A DNA stretch of 64,000 nucleotides from Thermococcus aggregans (GTDB lineage Archaea; Methanobacteriota_B; Thermococci; Thermococcales; Thermococcaceae). Positions 52,790 through 62,274 of this stretch are shown here, in pieces. Position 1 is the first letter of the stretch. Each line of letters starts with the position of its first letter. The DNA is taken from positions 62,001 to 126,000 of the forward strand of contig NZ_CP099582.1 of assembly GCF_024022995.1 (NCBI RefSeq). Direction: 5' to 3'. Made by a program: the position numbers and the translations under genes. Below the pieces are notes generated by a model. That model was not told the DNA's origin. It saw nothing but the letters and a program-made list of their open reading frames with translations, and did not search any database.

Positions 52790-53902
52790 GTGGGATACAT
52801 CGTTATTAAGAATGGTAGCAAAGTTGAAATAATTGGAGAAGGCGATTTTTCAACTGACAAAGATGAAAAGTACCTGCATACCCTTGTTGAGAAGAATCCA
52901 CAGATAATTTTGAAAGAAATTACAGAAAATGACGTAGTTACATTGGCTAGTCATTTAAAACTACCAAGTGGTGGTGAGCTCGATTTATTATTAGTAGATT
53001 CTGCCGGAAATCTGATTTTAGTAGAGCTAAAAAAAGGAAAGGGACACAGAGAGGCTATTGCTCAATTGTTAGACTATGCTTCTGATTTGCAACAAATGAG
53101 TGAAAGTGAACTGTTCAGCTCCGCAAACGTAAAATTCCAATCTATAGAGGAAATATACAGACATTTCTATGCAAATGATGAGGAATTTAGTTATGATGAT
53201 TTCAAAAGAAACTTTTTGGAATCCCTCACGAATCCCAATAAAATTCAACTCTTATTGGTCTCTTATACCATTGGTGATGACACTCTAAGGCTTGCGGGGT
53301 GGCTTAGGAAGTTTGGAATAAAGATTCTCTGTGTGGAATTTGATTACTTCAAAAGTGAAAACAAAGAAATCTTTGTTCCAAAATTACGTGGTAGTATGGA
53401 AGAGACCGAAAGAATTGAGAGAAAAACAGAAACTCAAGAAAAATACTTGAGATTTTTTTCAGAGATCCTCTCAAGCTTCAAAGAGAGAAAACCTGGAGTA
53501 ACTGAAAGAAGGGCAACTACTGACAGCTGGCTACAGATACCTGCTGGCTTTAGTTCGGTTCATTTCGAGTGGCTTTTCCGAGGAAGAGAACCAAATAAGA
53601 TATTGGAAGTTGGCTTACACTTTGAAGACAAGAAAGAGGACTTTAACCAAATGCTACTTGATTATTTCAAATCAAAAGAAAGCGTTCTCAAAAAAGAGTT
53701 AGAAGCGGAAGATTTAAAATTTGGGAAGCTTGGGAGTAAATGGAGAAAAATTTACGTCGAAAAAATTGTTGGCAGTCTGGACAAAGCTTTAGAAAGTGAT
53801 GAAATAAAAGAGTGGGCTGTAAGAATGATGATAAAATTTTATGAAATTTTCAAGGAGAGTGGAGAAATAGAAAAAGCCATACAAGCAGTAAGGGAAACAT
53901 AA
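52790..53902 (+). CDS. Solitary PD-(D/E)XK nuclease-like protein (DUF4268-like C-terminus)
   Basis: A 370-residue protein. The N-terminal region (residues ~55-105) contains the nuclease core: ELDLLLVDSAGNLILVELKK (Asp, then ExK), followed by GHREAIAQLLDYASDL, as in NucS/DUF91-like endonucleases. The C-terminal ~170 residues look like a DUF4268-type domain. Such proteins are often accessory or defence-associated. The start is GTG 52790 behind GAGGTGAG. It lies about 230 bases past tRNA-Leu, is A/T-rich compared with neighbours, and has no partner gene, suggesting recent arrival. The target is unknown. Confidence 0.77.
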   Translation: MGYIVIKNGSKVEIIGEGDFSTDKDEKYLHTLVEKNPQIILKEITENDVVTLASHLKLPSGGELDLLLVDSAGNLILVELKKGKGHREAIAQLLDYASDLQQMSESELFSSANVKFQSIEEIYRHFYANDEEFSYDDFKRNFLESLTNPNKIQLLLVSYTIGDDTLRLAGWLRKFGIKILCVEFDYFKSENKEIFVPKLRGSMEETERIERKTETQEKYLRFFSEILSSFKERKPGVTERRATTDSWLQIPAGFSSVHFEWLFRGREPNKILEVGLHFEDKKEDFNQMLLDYFKSKESVLKKELEAEDLKFGKLGSKWRKIYVEKIVGSLDKALESDEIKEWAVRMMIKFYEIFKESGEIEKAIQAVRET

Positions 53903-54002
53903 GCACTTGTAGCAATCTTGGGCTAATTTTTTGCCCACGCAGTATTAATCAGCATTGAAGCTCAAGAGCTCCAGAATTCCTTAACTAAATAAAAAAGAGG
54001 AG

Positions 54003-54836
54003 TTAAAGCTTCCTCAAACTTGGGAACCAGACTTTTTTGCCTTTTTTCTCTTTCTCTTCGTCCCATTCGTGAAGGATTTTGACGGCTTCGCTTGCAACCA
54101 AAGCCGCTTCTTTTTCCCCGGCTTTTCCAAACTCATTTGTGATTCTATTCGCAAAGACCGCACAGACACAGCCGGCCCTGAGACCATAAATGTTCGCCAG
54201 AGTGTACAGTGTTGCAGCTTCCATCTCAAAGTTCGTAACTTTAGCCTGCCTTAGATCGTCTATAAGGTTCTTTGCAAAGCTTGGGAAGTAGCCGTTTAGA
54301 CCAGGCCTCGCTTGGCCTACGTAGAAGCTATCTGTGGAAGCTGTTATTCCCAGGTGGTATTTAACTCCCAAGGTCTCTGCGGCTTCAATTAAAGCTAGAG
54401 TAACCTCAATATCTGCACTTGCAGGGTACTCAACTCTTACATACTGTTTTGACGTTCCCTCAAGTCTAACGGCCGCTTTCGCTATTATCAAGTCCCCAAT
54501 TTCAATTCCGGGCTGGATTGCTCCTGTTGAACCGACCCTAATAAACGTGTCAGCACCTATTGCTGCCAATTCTTCTATCGCTATTGCCGTTGAAGGCCCA
54601 CCTATCCCCGTAGATGTAACGCTTATGGGAACTCCCTTGTATTTGCCGGTGTGAGTCCTATACTCTCTGTGAAATGCTATCTCCCTTGCTTCGTCCCATA
54701 GGGAGCTTATCTTAGGGACTCTCTCGGGATCACCCGGGAGAAGAACATACCTAGCAACATCACCGGGCTTACAGGCTATGTGGTATTGATACCCCTCTTC
54801 CGTTTGGGGTCTATCAGCAGGCATGAACTTCTTCAT
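54003..54836 (-). CDS. udp: Uridine phosphorylase
   Basis: A 277-residue PNP/UDP-family phosphorylase: phosphate site LLPGDPERVPKI, STGIGGPSTAIAIEEL, RVGSTGAIQPGIEIGDL and the nucleoside site VTNFEMEAATLYTLANIYG. It splits uridine into uracil and ribose 1-phosphate, feeding the archaeal pentose bisphosphate route. I chose ATG 54836 (MKKFMPADRP) behind GAGGTGAGG. It diverges from the threonine-synthase-like gene. Confidence 0.92.
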   Translation of the reverse strand: MKKFMPADRPQTEEGYQYHIACKPGDVARYVLLPGDPERVPKISSLWDEAREIAFHREYRTHTGKYKGVPISVTSTGIGGPSTAIAIEELAAIGADTFIRVGSTGAIQPGIEIGDLIIAKAAVRLEGTSKQYVRVEYPASADIEVTLALIEAAETLGVKYHLGITASTDSFYVGQARPGLNGYFPSFAKNLIDDLRQAKVTNFEMEAATLYTLANIYGLRAGCVCAVFANRITNEFGKAGEKEAALVASEAVKILHEWDEEKEKKGKKVWFPSLRKL

Positions 54837-54908
54837 TTCCCTCACCTCTACACGGATTTTGAAAAGGGATATATAAATAAAACCCTTACTCTAGAAAGGG
54901 GAGAGAAC

Positions 54909-55955
54909 ATGTTAAAATGTCTAAAATGTGGAAAAACTCATAGGGGCTTCAAAATTATGTGCGAATGCGGAGGAATCCTTGAATACATCGATGAGAAGAG
55001 TGGCAACTTCAACAGTTTGCTGAAAAGGCAATTCTTGGATATAAGGAGATACCTTAACTTTCTGCCCGCGAAAGAGGAATTTTTACCAAAATTGACACCC
55101 CCAGTGACCCCAATAGTGGAGAGAGAAATTAAGGGTGTCAAGGTTTTCTTTAAGCTTGATTATCTAATGCCCAGCGGCTCTTTTAAGGACAGGGGCACCT
55201 ATATTACCATTGCAAAGCTGAAAGAAGAAGGGATAAGAGAAGTAACACTTGATTCCTCAGGAAATGCCGCATTAAGCTTAGCGCTGTTTGCAAAGAGCGA
55301 GGGCATAAAAGCCCACCTTTTCATTCCAGAACACACAAGCGAAGGAAAAAAGAGACTCCTCAAGCTACTGGGAGCAGAAGTTCATGAAATCGAAGGCTCA
55401 AGAATGGAAGTGCACGAAAGGGCAAAGAATTACCAAGGAGGAGTCTACATCTCGCATTGGTACAACCCCTATTTTATCGAGGGCACAAAAACAGTCGCTT
55501 ACGAGGTTTATGAGCAGGTAGGGAGTTTAGACTATGCGTTAGCACCAACAGGGAGCGGAACTATGTTTTTGGGCATCTACAAAGGCTTCAAAGATTTAGA
55601 AAAGCTCGAAAAAGTAGGAATCCCCAAGATGGTTGCAGTTCAAGGGAAGGGATATGAAAGCTTATGCAAGAGGAGTGCTGAGAAAAGCCAGCTGGCGGAA
55701 GGAATAGCTATTCCCAACCCTCCAAGGAGGGAGCAAATGACTGAGGTGCTAAAGAATACAAAGGGAACATGCGTCTCCGTAGGCGACGAGGAAATAAAAA
55801 ATGCTCTTGAAGAGCTACTATCTATGGGATTCCTCGTTGAGCCAACTTCAGCGGTTACTTATGCAGGGTTTAAAGCGCTTTTAGAAAAGGAGTATTTCGA
55901 GAGAGGTTCGAGAGTGCTAATACCCCTCACCGGCTCGGGATTAAAGAACATTTAA
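54909..55955 (+). CDS. Threonine synthase-like PLP-dependent enzyme
   Basis: A 348-residue fold-type II PLP protein. A short N-terminal zinc-ribbon-like part (CLKCGKTHRGFKIMCECGG) precedes the PLP lysine in PSGSFKDRGTYITIAKL, the phosphate loop TGSGTMFLGIYKG and the end LIPLTGSGLKNI. These fit threonine synthase; archaeal paralogues with other substrates exist. GGGGAGAG precedes ATG 54909. The TAA stop directly abuts the 3' end of tRNA-Cys on the other strand. Confidence 0.86.
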   Translation: MLKCLKCGKTHRGFKIMCECGGILEYIDEKSGNFNSLLKRQFLDIRRYLNFLPAKEEFLPKLTPPVTPIVEREIKGVKVFFKLDYLMPSGSFKDRGTYITIAKLKEEGIREVTLDSSGNAALSLALFAKSEGIKAHLFIPEHTSEGKKRLLKLLGAEVHEIEGSRMEVHERAKNYQGGVYISHWYNPYFIEGTKTVAYEVYEQVGSLDYALAPTGSGTMFLGIYKGFKDLEKLEKVGIPKMVAVQGKGYESLCKRSAEKSQLAEGIAIPNPPRREQMTEVLKNTKGTCVSVGDEEIKNALEELLSMGFLVEPTSAVTYAGFKALLEKEYFERGSRVLIPLTGSGLKNI

Positions 55956-56030
55956 TGGAGCCGGGAGGGGGATTTGAACCCCCGTAAAGCGGATCTGCAG
56001 TCCGCCGCCTCACCTCTAGGCTATCCCGGC
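55956..56030 (-). tRNA. tRNA-Cys (GCA)
   Basis: On the minus strand the acceptor stem GCCGGGA pairs with TCCCGGC, CCA is encoded (55958-55956), and the anticodon stem GCGGA/TCCGC encloses CTGCAGA, giving GCA (cysteine). The T arm is GGGGGTTCAAATCCCCC. It is downstream of and probably cotranscribed with tRNA-Ser. Confidence 0.95.
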
Positions 56031-56052
56031 ATTTTACCCGAAGAAAATATTT

Positions 56053-56139
56053 TGGCGCCGCGGCGGGGATTTGAACCCCGGAGGGACAACGCCCACCGGC
56101 TTAGCAGGCCGGCGCCCTACCAGGCTAGGCTACCGCGGC
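56053..56139 (-). tRNA. tRNA-Ser (GCT)
   Basis: A class II tRNA on the minus strand with a long variable arm and encoded CCA. The acceptor stem GCCGCGG pairs with CCGCGGC, and the anticodon stem CCGGC/GCCGG encloses CTGCTAA, giving GCT (serine). The TATA element GATTTAAATACC lies about 30 bases upstream (near 56178-56167). Confidence 0.95.
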
Positions 56140-56476
56140 ATGTCCAACATTAAGGAGTTAAGGAGGGTATTTAAATCTTTCGCAAAAGGCAACGATATTG
56201 TCGAGAAACCTGGGCATTGCCTTTTCAGGTATCCAGCCATATTACCACATGAGTCTCAAACTGGTACGAACTTCAATTGAACAGAAACTTATAGAATTGC
56301 GGCCATAAATGTTGGAGTCTATTATTCGCGCGTTGATTCTGATTGAGCGGTTTTTAAGACTACAAAACGGGAAAATTCGTCCTATATGTTGTTATGTTGT
56401 TAAGAGAAAAATAAATTAAAAGAGCAACTTGACGAAACAGGAAGCTCTATCAGTCAGACAGGTGGTTCGCTCCCGA
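56140..56476. other. Gene-free stretch between tRNA-Ser and glycerol dehydrogenase
   Basis: A 337-base gap. The left end holds the tRNA-Ser promoter. The rest has no clear gene. A 36-residue plus-strand frame at 56309-56419 reads MLESIIRALILIERFLRLQN and continues with a Cys pair; it resembles a coding fragment and could be a relic, but it has no ribosome site and no family I recognise. No inverted repeats or target-site duplications were found by eye. Confidence 0.4.
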
Positions 56477-57607
56477 TCAGATAGTGCCTTCTTCCTTGAA
56501 CTTAGTTCCTATTGCGTCAGCAGCATTCAATGCGTTTATAACCATCTCCTTGGTAACTTTGAATGGCTCGTTGTGGATTGTTTCGCCTGGTGCCGTAGCC
56601 TTTTCAGCTACAATCTCGAGGTCGTCCTCTGATACATTTATTTCTTCTAGGGTCATTGGGAGACCAACTGCCTTGTAGAAGCTCAGCAGCTCCAATATAA
56701 CTTCTTTTGGCTGGTTCTCCAGAACGAGCTGAGTCAAGGTACCTATAGCTACAAGCTGTCCATGTGCACCGCGCACATGAGGTGCCGCTGTCAGTCCGTT
56801 GTGAATTGCATGTGCAGCAGCCAATCCTCCGGATTCGAAACCGAGACCACTCAGCAGGGTGTTCGCTTCTATAATCATCTCCAATGCGGGCGTGACTGCA
56901 TTCCTCTCACATGCCAGTATTGCTTCGGTTCCATACTTAGTTAACAATTCCCAGCACAATCTTGCGAGTGTCAAGGCAGTGTGTGTTGGCAACGCACCCT
57001 CTCTAAGACAGTTCTTGGATCTGCTGGCATAAACCGCTTCAGCCTCAAATTTTGTTGATGAAGCATCTCCCATTCCATATACTAAGAATTTTACTGGTGC
57101 ACGTGCTATTATCTCTGAGTCAACAATGACCAACGCCGGGTTGTATGGATAAAACTCGTATCTCTTAAAGACGTGGTTTTCGTCGTATACAACTGAAAGT
57201 GCACTACAGGGAGCATCTGTAGAAGCCACTGTGTTTATCAAAGCGACTTTAACGCCTAGTCTGTGGGCCACGAGTTTTGCCAAGTCCATAATTGACCCAC
57301 CGCCGACGCCAATGACAAAATCACATTCGGCGGCCTTTGCCTCTTCTACCAGTCTGTCCGCAGCTTCGTCAGTACAGTATTTTTCCTTATTTGAGTATGC
57401 ACCAACTTCACAGCCAGCTTCTGCTAGGGCAGTCCTTATTTGCTCTTCACACTGCTTTAATGAGGTCCTTCCTCCAATCAACAAAGCCCTCTTTCCACCA
57501 AGTAAGGGAATCCATCTGTGTAGTTTTTCTACGACTCTTGGACCCAGAACATACCTTGTTGGAGCTCCCAGAACTTTTGGTGTTTCATATATATTTTCCA
57601 AAGGCAT
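56477..57607 (-). CDS. gldA: Glycerol dehydrogenase-like Fe/Zn alcohol dehydrogenase (bacterial GldA type)
   Basis: A 376-residue polyol dehydrogenase of the GldA family. NAD site FVIGVGGGSIMDLAKLVAH, INTVASTDAPCSALSVVYD, metal ligands Asp in GMGDASSTKFEAEA, His in AAAHAIHNGLT and His in VRGAHGQLVA. It interconverts glycerol and dihydroxyacetone. The sequence looks like bacterial GldA rather than archaeal glycerol-1-phosphate dehydrogenase, whose substrate is phosphorylated. The TATA element CGTTTAAAATT lies near 57652-57642, and AGGGGGTAG precedes the ATG. The isolated location by tRNA genes suggests acquisition by transfer. Confidence 0.87.
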   Translation of the reverse strand: MPLENIYETPKVLGAPTRYVLGPRVVEKLHRWIPLLGGKRALLIGGRTSLKQCEEQIRTALAEAGCEVGAYSNKEKYCTDEAADRLVEEAKAAECDFVIGVGGGSIMDLAKLVAHRLGVKVALINTVASTDAPCSALSVVYDENHVFKRYEFYPYNPALVIVDSEIIARAPVKFLVYGMGDASSTKFEAEAVYASRSKNCLREGALPTHTALTLARLCWELLTKYGTEAILACERNAVTPALEMIIEANTLLSGLGFESGGLAAAHAIHNGLTAAPHVRGAHGQLVAIGTLTQLVLENQPKEVILELLSFYKAVGLPMTLEEINVSEDDLEIVAEKATAPGETIHNEPFKVTKEMVINALNAADAIGTKFKEEGTI

Positions 57608-57813
57608 ACAGTACTACCCCCTTTAAGCGTATTTGAGTTTTCATAAACTAATTTTAAACGTTTCTTCATAGGAATTAACAAAATGACCAATGACAACTTG
57701 TAAAACAAGAGTTCAAGATGTTGTGTCAAAGTCATACTGACAAGTATCTATTCTGAAAAGCGCTTGGCAAAAAGTTTATAAGATGGTTGTGCCCAAACGT
57801 TGGTAAGGGAAAT

Positions 57814-59268
57814 ATGACCTTTGCCGAGAAGTTTGACGTTGTTATAATAGGTGCAGGCCCTGCAGGCCTTTTTGCGGCATATGAGCTTGCAGAAAAAAGC
57901 AATCTGAAAATTGCGATTTTTGACGAAGGCGGAGATATAGAGCAGAGAACATGCCCCATGGACGAACTCGGCCACTGCATTGGGTGCAAGCCCTGTCATA
58001 TAATGAGCGGTGTAGGTGGCGCAGGTGGACTAAGTGATGGGACTATAAACTTAAGACCAGACATCGGAGGAGACCTAACAGAGCTTACAAAGGATGAAAA
58101 CTATTCTTGGCAGCTCGTTTGGGAAGTTGACCAAATATTCCTAAAGCACGGTGCTCCCAAGGGCGTTTACAAGGGAAATGAAGACGAAATCAGGGAATGG
58201 GAAAGAAGAGCTGCCCAAGCCGGAGTGAAATTTATACCAATAATCCAACGCCATATTGGTTCAGACCACACAAAGGAAGTCATAAAGAGCATTAAAGACT
58301 ATCTACAGTCCAAGGGAGTTAAGTTTATTCTATGGACAAAAGTTGAGGAATTTAACAAAGGAGAAATCAAGGCAAGAAGAGGAAAAGACGTATTTACAGT
58401 CAAGGCCAAGTACATAATAGTCGCCCCCGGCAGGGGAGGGGCAGAGTGGTTCCATGATGTTGCCCAAAAGATTGGACTAAAGGCCAGACACGGACCGATA
58501 GATGTGGGAGTTAGAGTGGAAGTGCCAGCGATAATAATGGAACCAATAACCAGAATAAACCATGATCCAAAGTTCCACATCTACACGGATACTTACGACG
58601 ATTTCGTGAGAACCTTCTGTACAAACCCGAATGGTTTTGTTGTCGAAGAAAAATATGACGGTTATGTCGGCGTGAACGGCCATTCCATGAGGGATAAAAA
58701 GAGCAACAACACCAATTTTGCATTTTTAACCAGAATTGAGCTTACCGAGCCAGTTGAAGATACCACTGCATACGGCAGAAGCATAGCCCAACTTGCCACC
58801 ACTATAGGCGGCGGAAGGCCAATACTTCAGAGGCTTGGCGACTTGAGGAGGGGGAGAAGAAGCACATGGAGCAGAATAAAGAAGAGCGACGTTGAGCCAA
58901 CTTTAAAACATGTTACTCCCGGAGATATAGCAATGGCATTGCCTCATAGAGTCGTGACAAACATCATTGAAGGGCTTGAGAGGCTCGACAAGGTAATTCC
59001 CGGTGTTGCGAGCGATCATACGTTGCTCTACGCTCCAGAGATAAAATACTATGCCATGAGAGTTGAAGTTAACGATCTACTCGAGACCAGCATAGAGAAC
59101 ATATTCGCTGCAGGAGACGGAGCTGGGCTAAGTAGAGACATAGTTAATGCCGCTGCTACGGGCCTTTTGGCTGCAAGAGGAGTATTGATCAAAGAAGGAT
59201 TATATACAGAGAGAGACTTTAAAAAGCCGGGCAATTGGAAGAAGACTGTTGAAAGCTTGGAGGCATAA
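57814..59268 (+). CDS. FAD-dependent oxidoreductase (COG2509 family)
   Basis: A 484-residue flavoprotein. The FAD dinucleotide fold is at the start (DVVIIGAGPAGLFAAYELAE), followed by a Cys-rich segment CPMDELGHCIGCKPC that may bind metal or an Fe-S cluster, then GVGGAGGLSDGTINL and the C-terminal FAD site NIFAAGDGAGLSRDIVNAAA. The family is widespread and uncharacterised. ATG 57814 was chosen; GTTTATAAGATG at 57775-57786 is its TATA element. ttuA follows 47 bases on. Confidence 0.88.
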   Translation: MTFAEKFDVVIIGAGPAGLFAAYELAEKSNLKIAIFDEGGDIEQRTCPMDELGHCIGCKPCHIMSGVGGAGGLSDGTINLRPDIGGDLTELTKDENYSWQLVWEVDQIFLKHGAPKGVYKGNEDEIREWERRAAQAGVKFIPIIQRHIGSDHTKEVIKSIKDYLQSKGVKFILWTKVEEFNKGEIKARRGKDVFTVKAKYIIVAPGRGGAEWFHDVAQKIGLKARHGPIDVGVRVEVPAIIMEPITRINHDPKFHIYTDTYDDFVRTFCTNPNGFVVEEKYDGYVGVNGHSMRDKKSNNTNFAFLTRIELTEPVEDTTAYGRSIAQLATTIGGGRPILQRLGDLRRGRRSTWSRIKKSDVEPTLKHVTPGDIAMALPHRVVTNIIEGLERLDKVIPGVASDHTLLYAPEIKYYAMRVEVNDLLETSIENIFAAGDGAGLSRDIVNAAATGLLAARGVLIKEGLYTERDFKKPGNWKKTVESLEA

Positions 59269-59315
59269 AGGCAAAGACTTAAATTTGCCTCCCTTTTTCT
59301 GATTTTGGTGAGACT

Positions 59316-60218
59316 ATGAAATGCAGGGTCTGCGGGGAGAAAGCATTTATAAAACTCCATTATCCAAAAATGTATCTTTGTGCTGATCACTTCGTGGAAT
59401 ATTTTGAGAGAAAGGTTAAGAGAACAATTGAAAGATACAAACTCCTAAAGCCGAATGAAAAAGTTCTTGTGGTCGTTAGCGGAGGAAAGGATTCAGCTGT
59501 TACCGCTTACGTCCTTAAAAAGCTCGGCTACAACGTGGAGTGCCTCCACATAAACCTCGGTATAGGTGAGTACTCAGAAAAAAGCGAGAGCTACGCTAAA
59601 AAGCAATGCGAACTTATAGGTGCACCGCTCCATATAGTTAGAGTCAAAGAGCTTTTGGGATGGGGAATTGGCGAAGTGAAGACTAGGAGACCAACATGCT
59701 CCTACTGTGGCCTTACAAAGCGCTACATTTTCAACAAATTTGCCCATGACAATGGATTCGACGTTATAGCAACGGGACACAATTTGGACGACGAGGCAAG
59801 CTTTATATTTTCCAACCTCATGAACTGGAACACTGAGTACCTTGCAAAGCAGGGGCCGCTTTTACCCGGGGAAGGAAAATTCGTAAGAAAAGTCAAGCCC
59901 CTCTACGAGCTTACCGAGAGAGAAGTGGTGGCCTATGCCCTTGCTGTTGGGATAGAATACATAATCGACGAATGTCCACACGCAAGAGGGGCAACGACAA
60001 TAGAGTACAAGCAGGTTTTGAATGAACTTGAGGAAAAAAGACCGGGCACAAAAATAAACTTCGTGAAAGGCTACCTAAGAAAGAGGCACTTGTTCGAAGT
60101 TGAACTTAAAAAAGTAGAGCTCAAGGAATGCAAGGTCTGTGGAATGCCGGCTCAAGGAGAAAAGTGCTCCTTCTGCAGATTTTGGCGTTTAGAGAAACCA
60201 ATAGACCTTAAAATTTGA
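59316..60218 (+). CDS. ttuA: tRNA 2-thiolation enzyme TtuA
   Basis: A 300-residue ATP-pyrophosphatase of the TtuA/Ncs6 family that makes 2-thiouridine at tRNA position 54 (thermostabilising 5-methyl-2-thiouridine). An N-terminal zinc finger (CRVCGEKA, YLCADHF) precedes the PP-loop VVVSGGKDSAVTAYV. The Fe-S cysteines are CSYCG (about 128 and 131) and DECPHARG (about 222). A C-terminal zinc finger has CKVCGMPAQGEKCSFC. All ligands are present, so it should be active. The m5U half of this modification may come from a TrmA-type enzyme such as 10987-12246. Confidence 0.94.
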   Translation: MKCRVCGEKAFIKLHYPKMYLCADHFVEYFERKVKRTIERYKLLKPNEKVLVVVSGGKDSAVTAYVLKKLGYNVECLHINLGIGEYSEKSESYAKKQCELIGAPLHIVRVKELLGWGIGEVKTRRPTCSYCGLTKRYIFNKFAHDNGFDVIATGHNLDDEASFIFSNLMNWNTEYLAKQGPLLPGEGKFVRKVKPLYELTEREVVAYALAVGIEYIIDECPHARGATTIEYKQVLNELEEKRPGTKINFVKGYLRKRHLFEVELKKVELKECKVCGMPAQGEKCSFCRFWRLEKPIDLKI

Positions 60219-60272
60219 ACACTTTTCTCTTTTTGAAACATGCCTCTCCAGAAAAACTTGAAAAAGAAAGAG

Positions 60273-62252
60273 TCAAAGCTCCCTAAACACTATTTTGAAC
60301 TCAAATTCTTTTTCCACTGGGAACAACAGAGTGTAGCTGACTCCTTGTTGTATGAAGTCCCATCCTGCCTCGCTCTGGCTTAGTGTCTTTATTGGGAACT
60401 TCCAGACCTTTGCTTCCCTATCGAGTTCTATCTTAACTTTCCCTATGCCGTATGGGTCGTTTACTTCAAACTCTTTTGCTTCAAATTCCTCTGGGCTTTC
60501 CATAACGCTGTGCACTGCTAAGTTTAGCTCTACCCCAAAGAGAGCCCTATAGGGCTTTTCAAGTGAAACCCTATAGTGGGCCATGAATCCATTTTCGTTT
60601 AGCTCTATTTTCTTTTCAACCTTGGCAGGTATTCTTTCCTCAACGTAGATACCACCGTTACGCCATAGCCTTATTCCGTCTTTCGCAATTTCGTATTCAT
60701 AGGGCTGGTTCACGAAATCGCCGAGCTCATGGTACTTTACAAGGCGGTAATTGTCGAGAGTCTCTTCAGGTTTGATAAAGTGGTCTTGAAGGATAGCCCT
60801 TAGCTGCCAGTCGTAGGCAAGTTCTCGCTTTATTTCCTCCGGAATCTTCTTTCCGATCTCGTGTATACTTGCAACGCCTTCTTCACTTTCCTCTTCAGGC
60901 GTCGCAGCTTCTGGCACTTCGTGGTAATGCTCCCATCTTCTTGGCAGGACGTCATTGTAGTTTACTGCCTTCCTCTTTGAGCTGAGCTCAAAGATGCTGC
61001 CTCCATAGTGGGGCTTTATTGTGGCGATAAAGTTGTCGTTTTCCAGCATGACCTCTTCTCTTCCGTCGAAATCGACATCAAGGATTTTATTTTCTGGCTT
61101 TAGATAGCTTTGAGCCTTTATTATGTTCTTCCACACTGCCCTCCTTAAATGGGGCAGATAAACGCCTCCAAAGACGCCATGCCAGTATGCATCGTTACAC
61201 TGCGCCTTGAGAATATATCTCCTCGCTTCGGGGTTTTCTCTAACGGCTTTGCTCACCATTAACATCCTTTTGTGCATAAAGTTGCTTTCTGGATACTTGA
61301 AAAAGAAGTTCTTCCATATTCCTCCCCTAACAAAAACCCTATAGCGTTCAAACTTCCCCTCTTTCTTCAGCTGCTCTACAAACTCTACGAAGAGTTTTGC
61401 CTGCTTTGCTGGAAGAGACCATTCGCCCATCTCAAAGTAAGAGGCAATTGGGAGATACACAAGTCCTCTCGGTTTAAACCTGCTTAGGTACTCGGTATAA
61501 GTCATGAGGTTAATCATTTCATTGCTTGTAACTGTATCAAAGAACTCCCTAAGCCAGCCCTTTTCATAAACCCACTCATACGTACCCGGCCATACTCCAA
61601 ACTTTTCACCATCGTCATGGAAGACAGCTACTTTTGAGGGATCATCACTTGCAAGGCTTTCCAAGTATTCGATAGTCTTCTTAACCGGGCGGAAGGGTAT
61701 CAGATAGCGCAACTTCTCATCTATTGGGAACACCGTTATGACGTCTCCTCCATCTTCTGTGTAGTACGGCCAGAAGAGCTCTTCTTTGCTCAACCCGGCG
61801 CTCATGAAGTGATAGTCATCAACGATTACATATTCAATCCCAGCCTCTCTGAGTGACTTTACAAGTTCTGGCTGCCAAACCCTTTCTGTGAGCCATACAC
61901 CTTTTGCATCGTAGCCCAGCTTTTTGGCGTAATCTTTTAGCATTTTTATTTGAACTAATCTGTCTTCCTTGGGAATTGCCGCCAAAACCGGCTCATAGAA
62001 TCCTGCAACGACAATCTCAAGCTGGCCTTTTTTTACAAGAGACCTGAGAAGATCGAGATAATCGGGTTTGTTTTCTTCAATCCACTCCAAAAGCGGCCCG
62101 CTAAAGTGGGCGTTTACTTTCATCTCTGGGAACTCTTCCAAGATTTCCATAAAAGGCCTGTAAGAGCGGTTATATGCTTCTTCGAACACCCAGCCAAAAT
62201 TGCCCAGTGGCTGATGATTGTGAATGCCAAATATGAAGTTTATTCTTTTCAT
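60273..62252 (-). CDS. jgt: GH57 4-alpha-glucanotransferase
   Basis: A 659-residue GH57 enzyme that transfers maltooligosaccharide chains and makes large cycloamyloses; length and sequence agree with the T. litoralis enzyme that I recall. The catalytic nucleophile is Glu123 (WLTERVWQPEL) and the acid/base Asp214 (FHDDGEKFG). The start IHNHQPLGNFGW is the GH57 HQP motif, and the C-terminal half is the beta-sandwich domain (GWDFIQQGVSYTLLFP). There is no signal peptide, so it acts in the cytoplasm. GGAGGTGG precedes the ATG. A perfect TGM lies between its TATA box and its start. Confidence 0.96.
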   Translation of the reverse strand: MKRINFIFGIHNHQPLGNFGWVFEEAYNRSYRPFMEILEEFPEMKVNAHFSGPLLEWIEENKPDYLDLLRSLVKKGQLEIVVAGFYEPVLAAIPKEDRLVQIKMLKDYAKKLGYDAKGVWLTERVWQPELVKSLREAGIEYVIVDDYHFMSAGLSKEELFWPYYTEDGGDVITVFPIDEKLRYLIPFRPVKKTIEYLESLASDDPSKVAVFHDDGEKFGVWPGTYEWVYEKGWLREFFDTVTSNEMINLMTYTEYLSRFKPRGLVYLPIASYFEMGEWSLPAKQAKLFVEFVEQLKKEGKFERYRVFVRGGIWKNFFFKYPESNFMHKRMLMVSKAVRENPEARRYILKAQCNDAYWHGVFGGVYLPHLRRAVWKNIIKAQSYLKPENKILDVDFDGREEVMLENDNFIATIKPHYGGSIFELSSKRKAVNYNDVLPRRWEHYHEVPEAATPEEESEEGVASIHEIGKKIPEEIKRELAYDWQLRAILQDHFIKPEETLDNYRLVKYHELGDFVNQPYEYEIAKDGIRLWRNGGIYVEERIPAKVEKKIELNENGFMAHYRVSLEKPYRALFGVELNLAVHSVMESPEEFEAKEFEVNDPYGIGKVKIELDREAKVWKFPIKTLSQSEAGWDFIQQGVSYTLLFPVEKEFEFKIVFREL

Positions 62253-62274
62253 CCATCCACCTCCACAAAAATGT

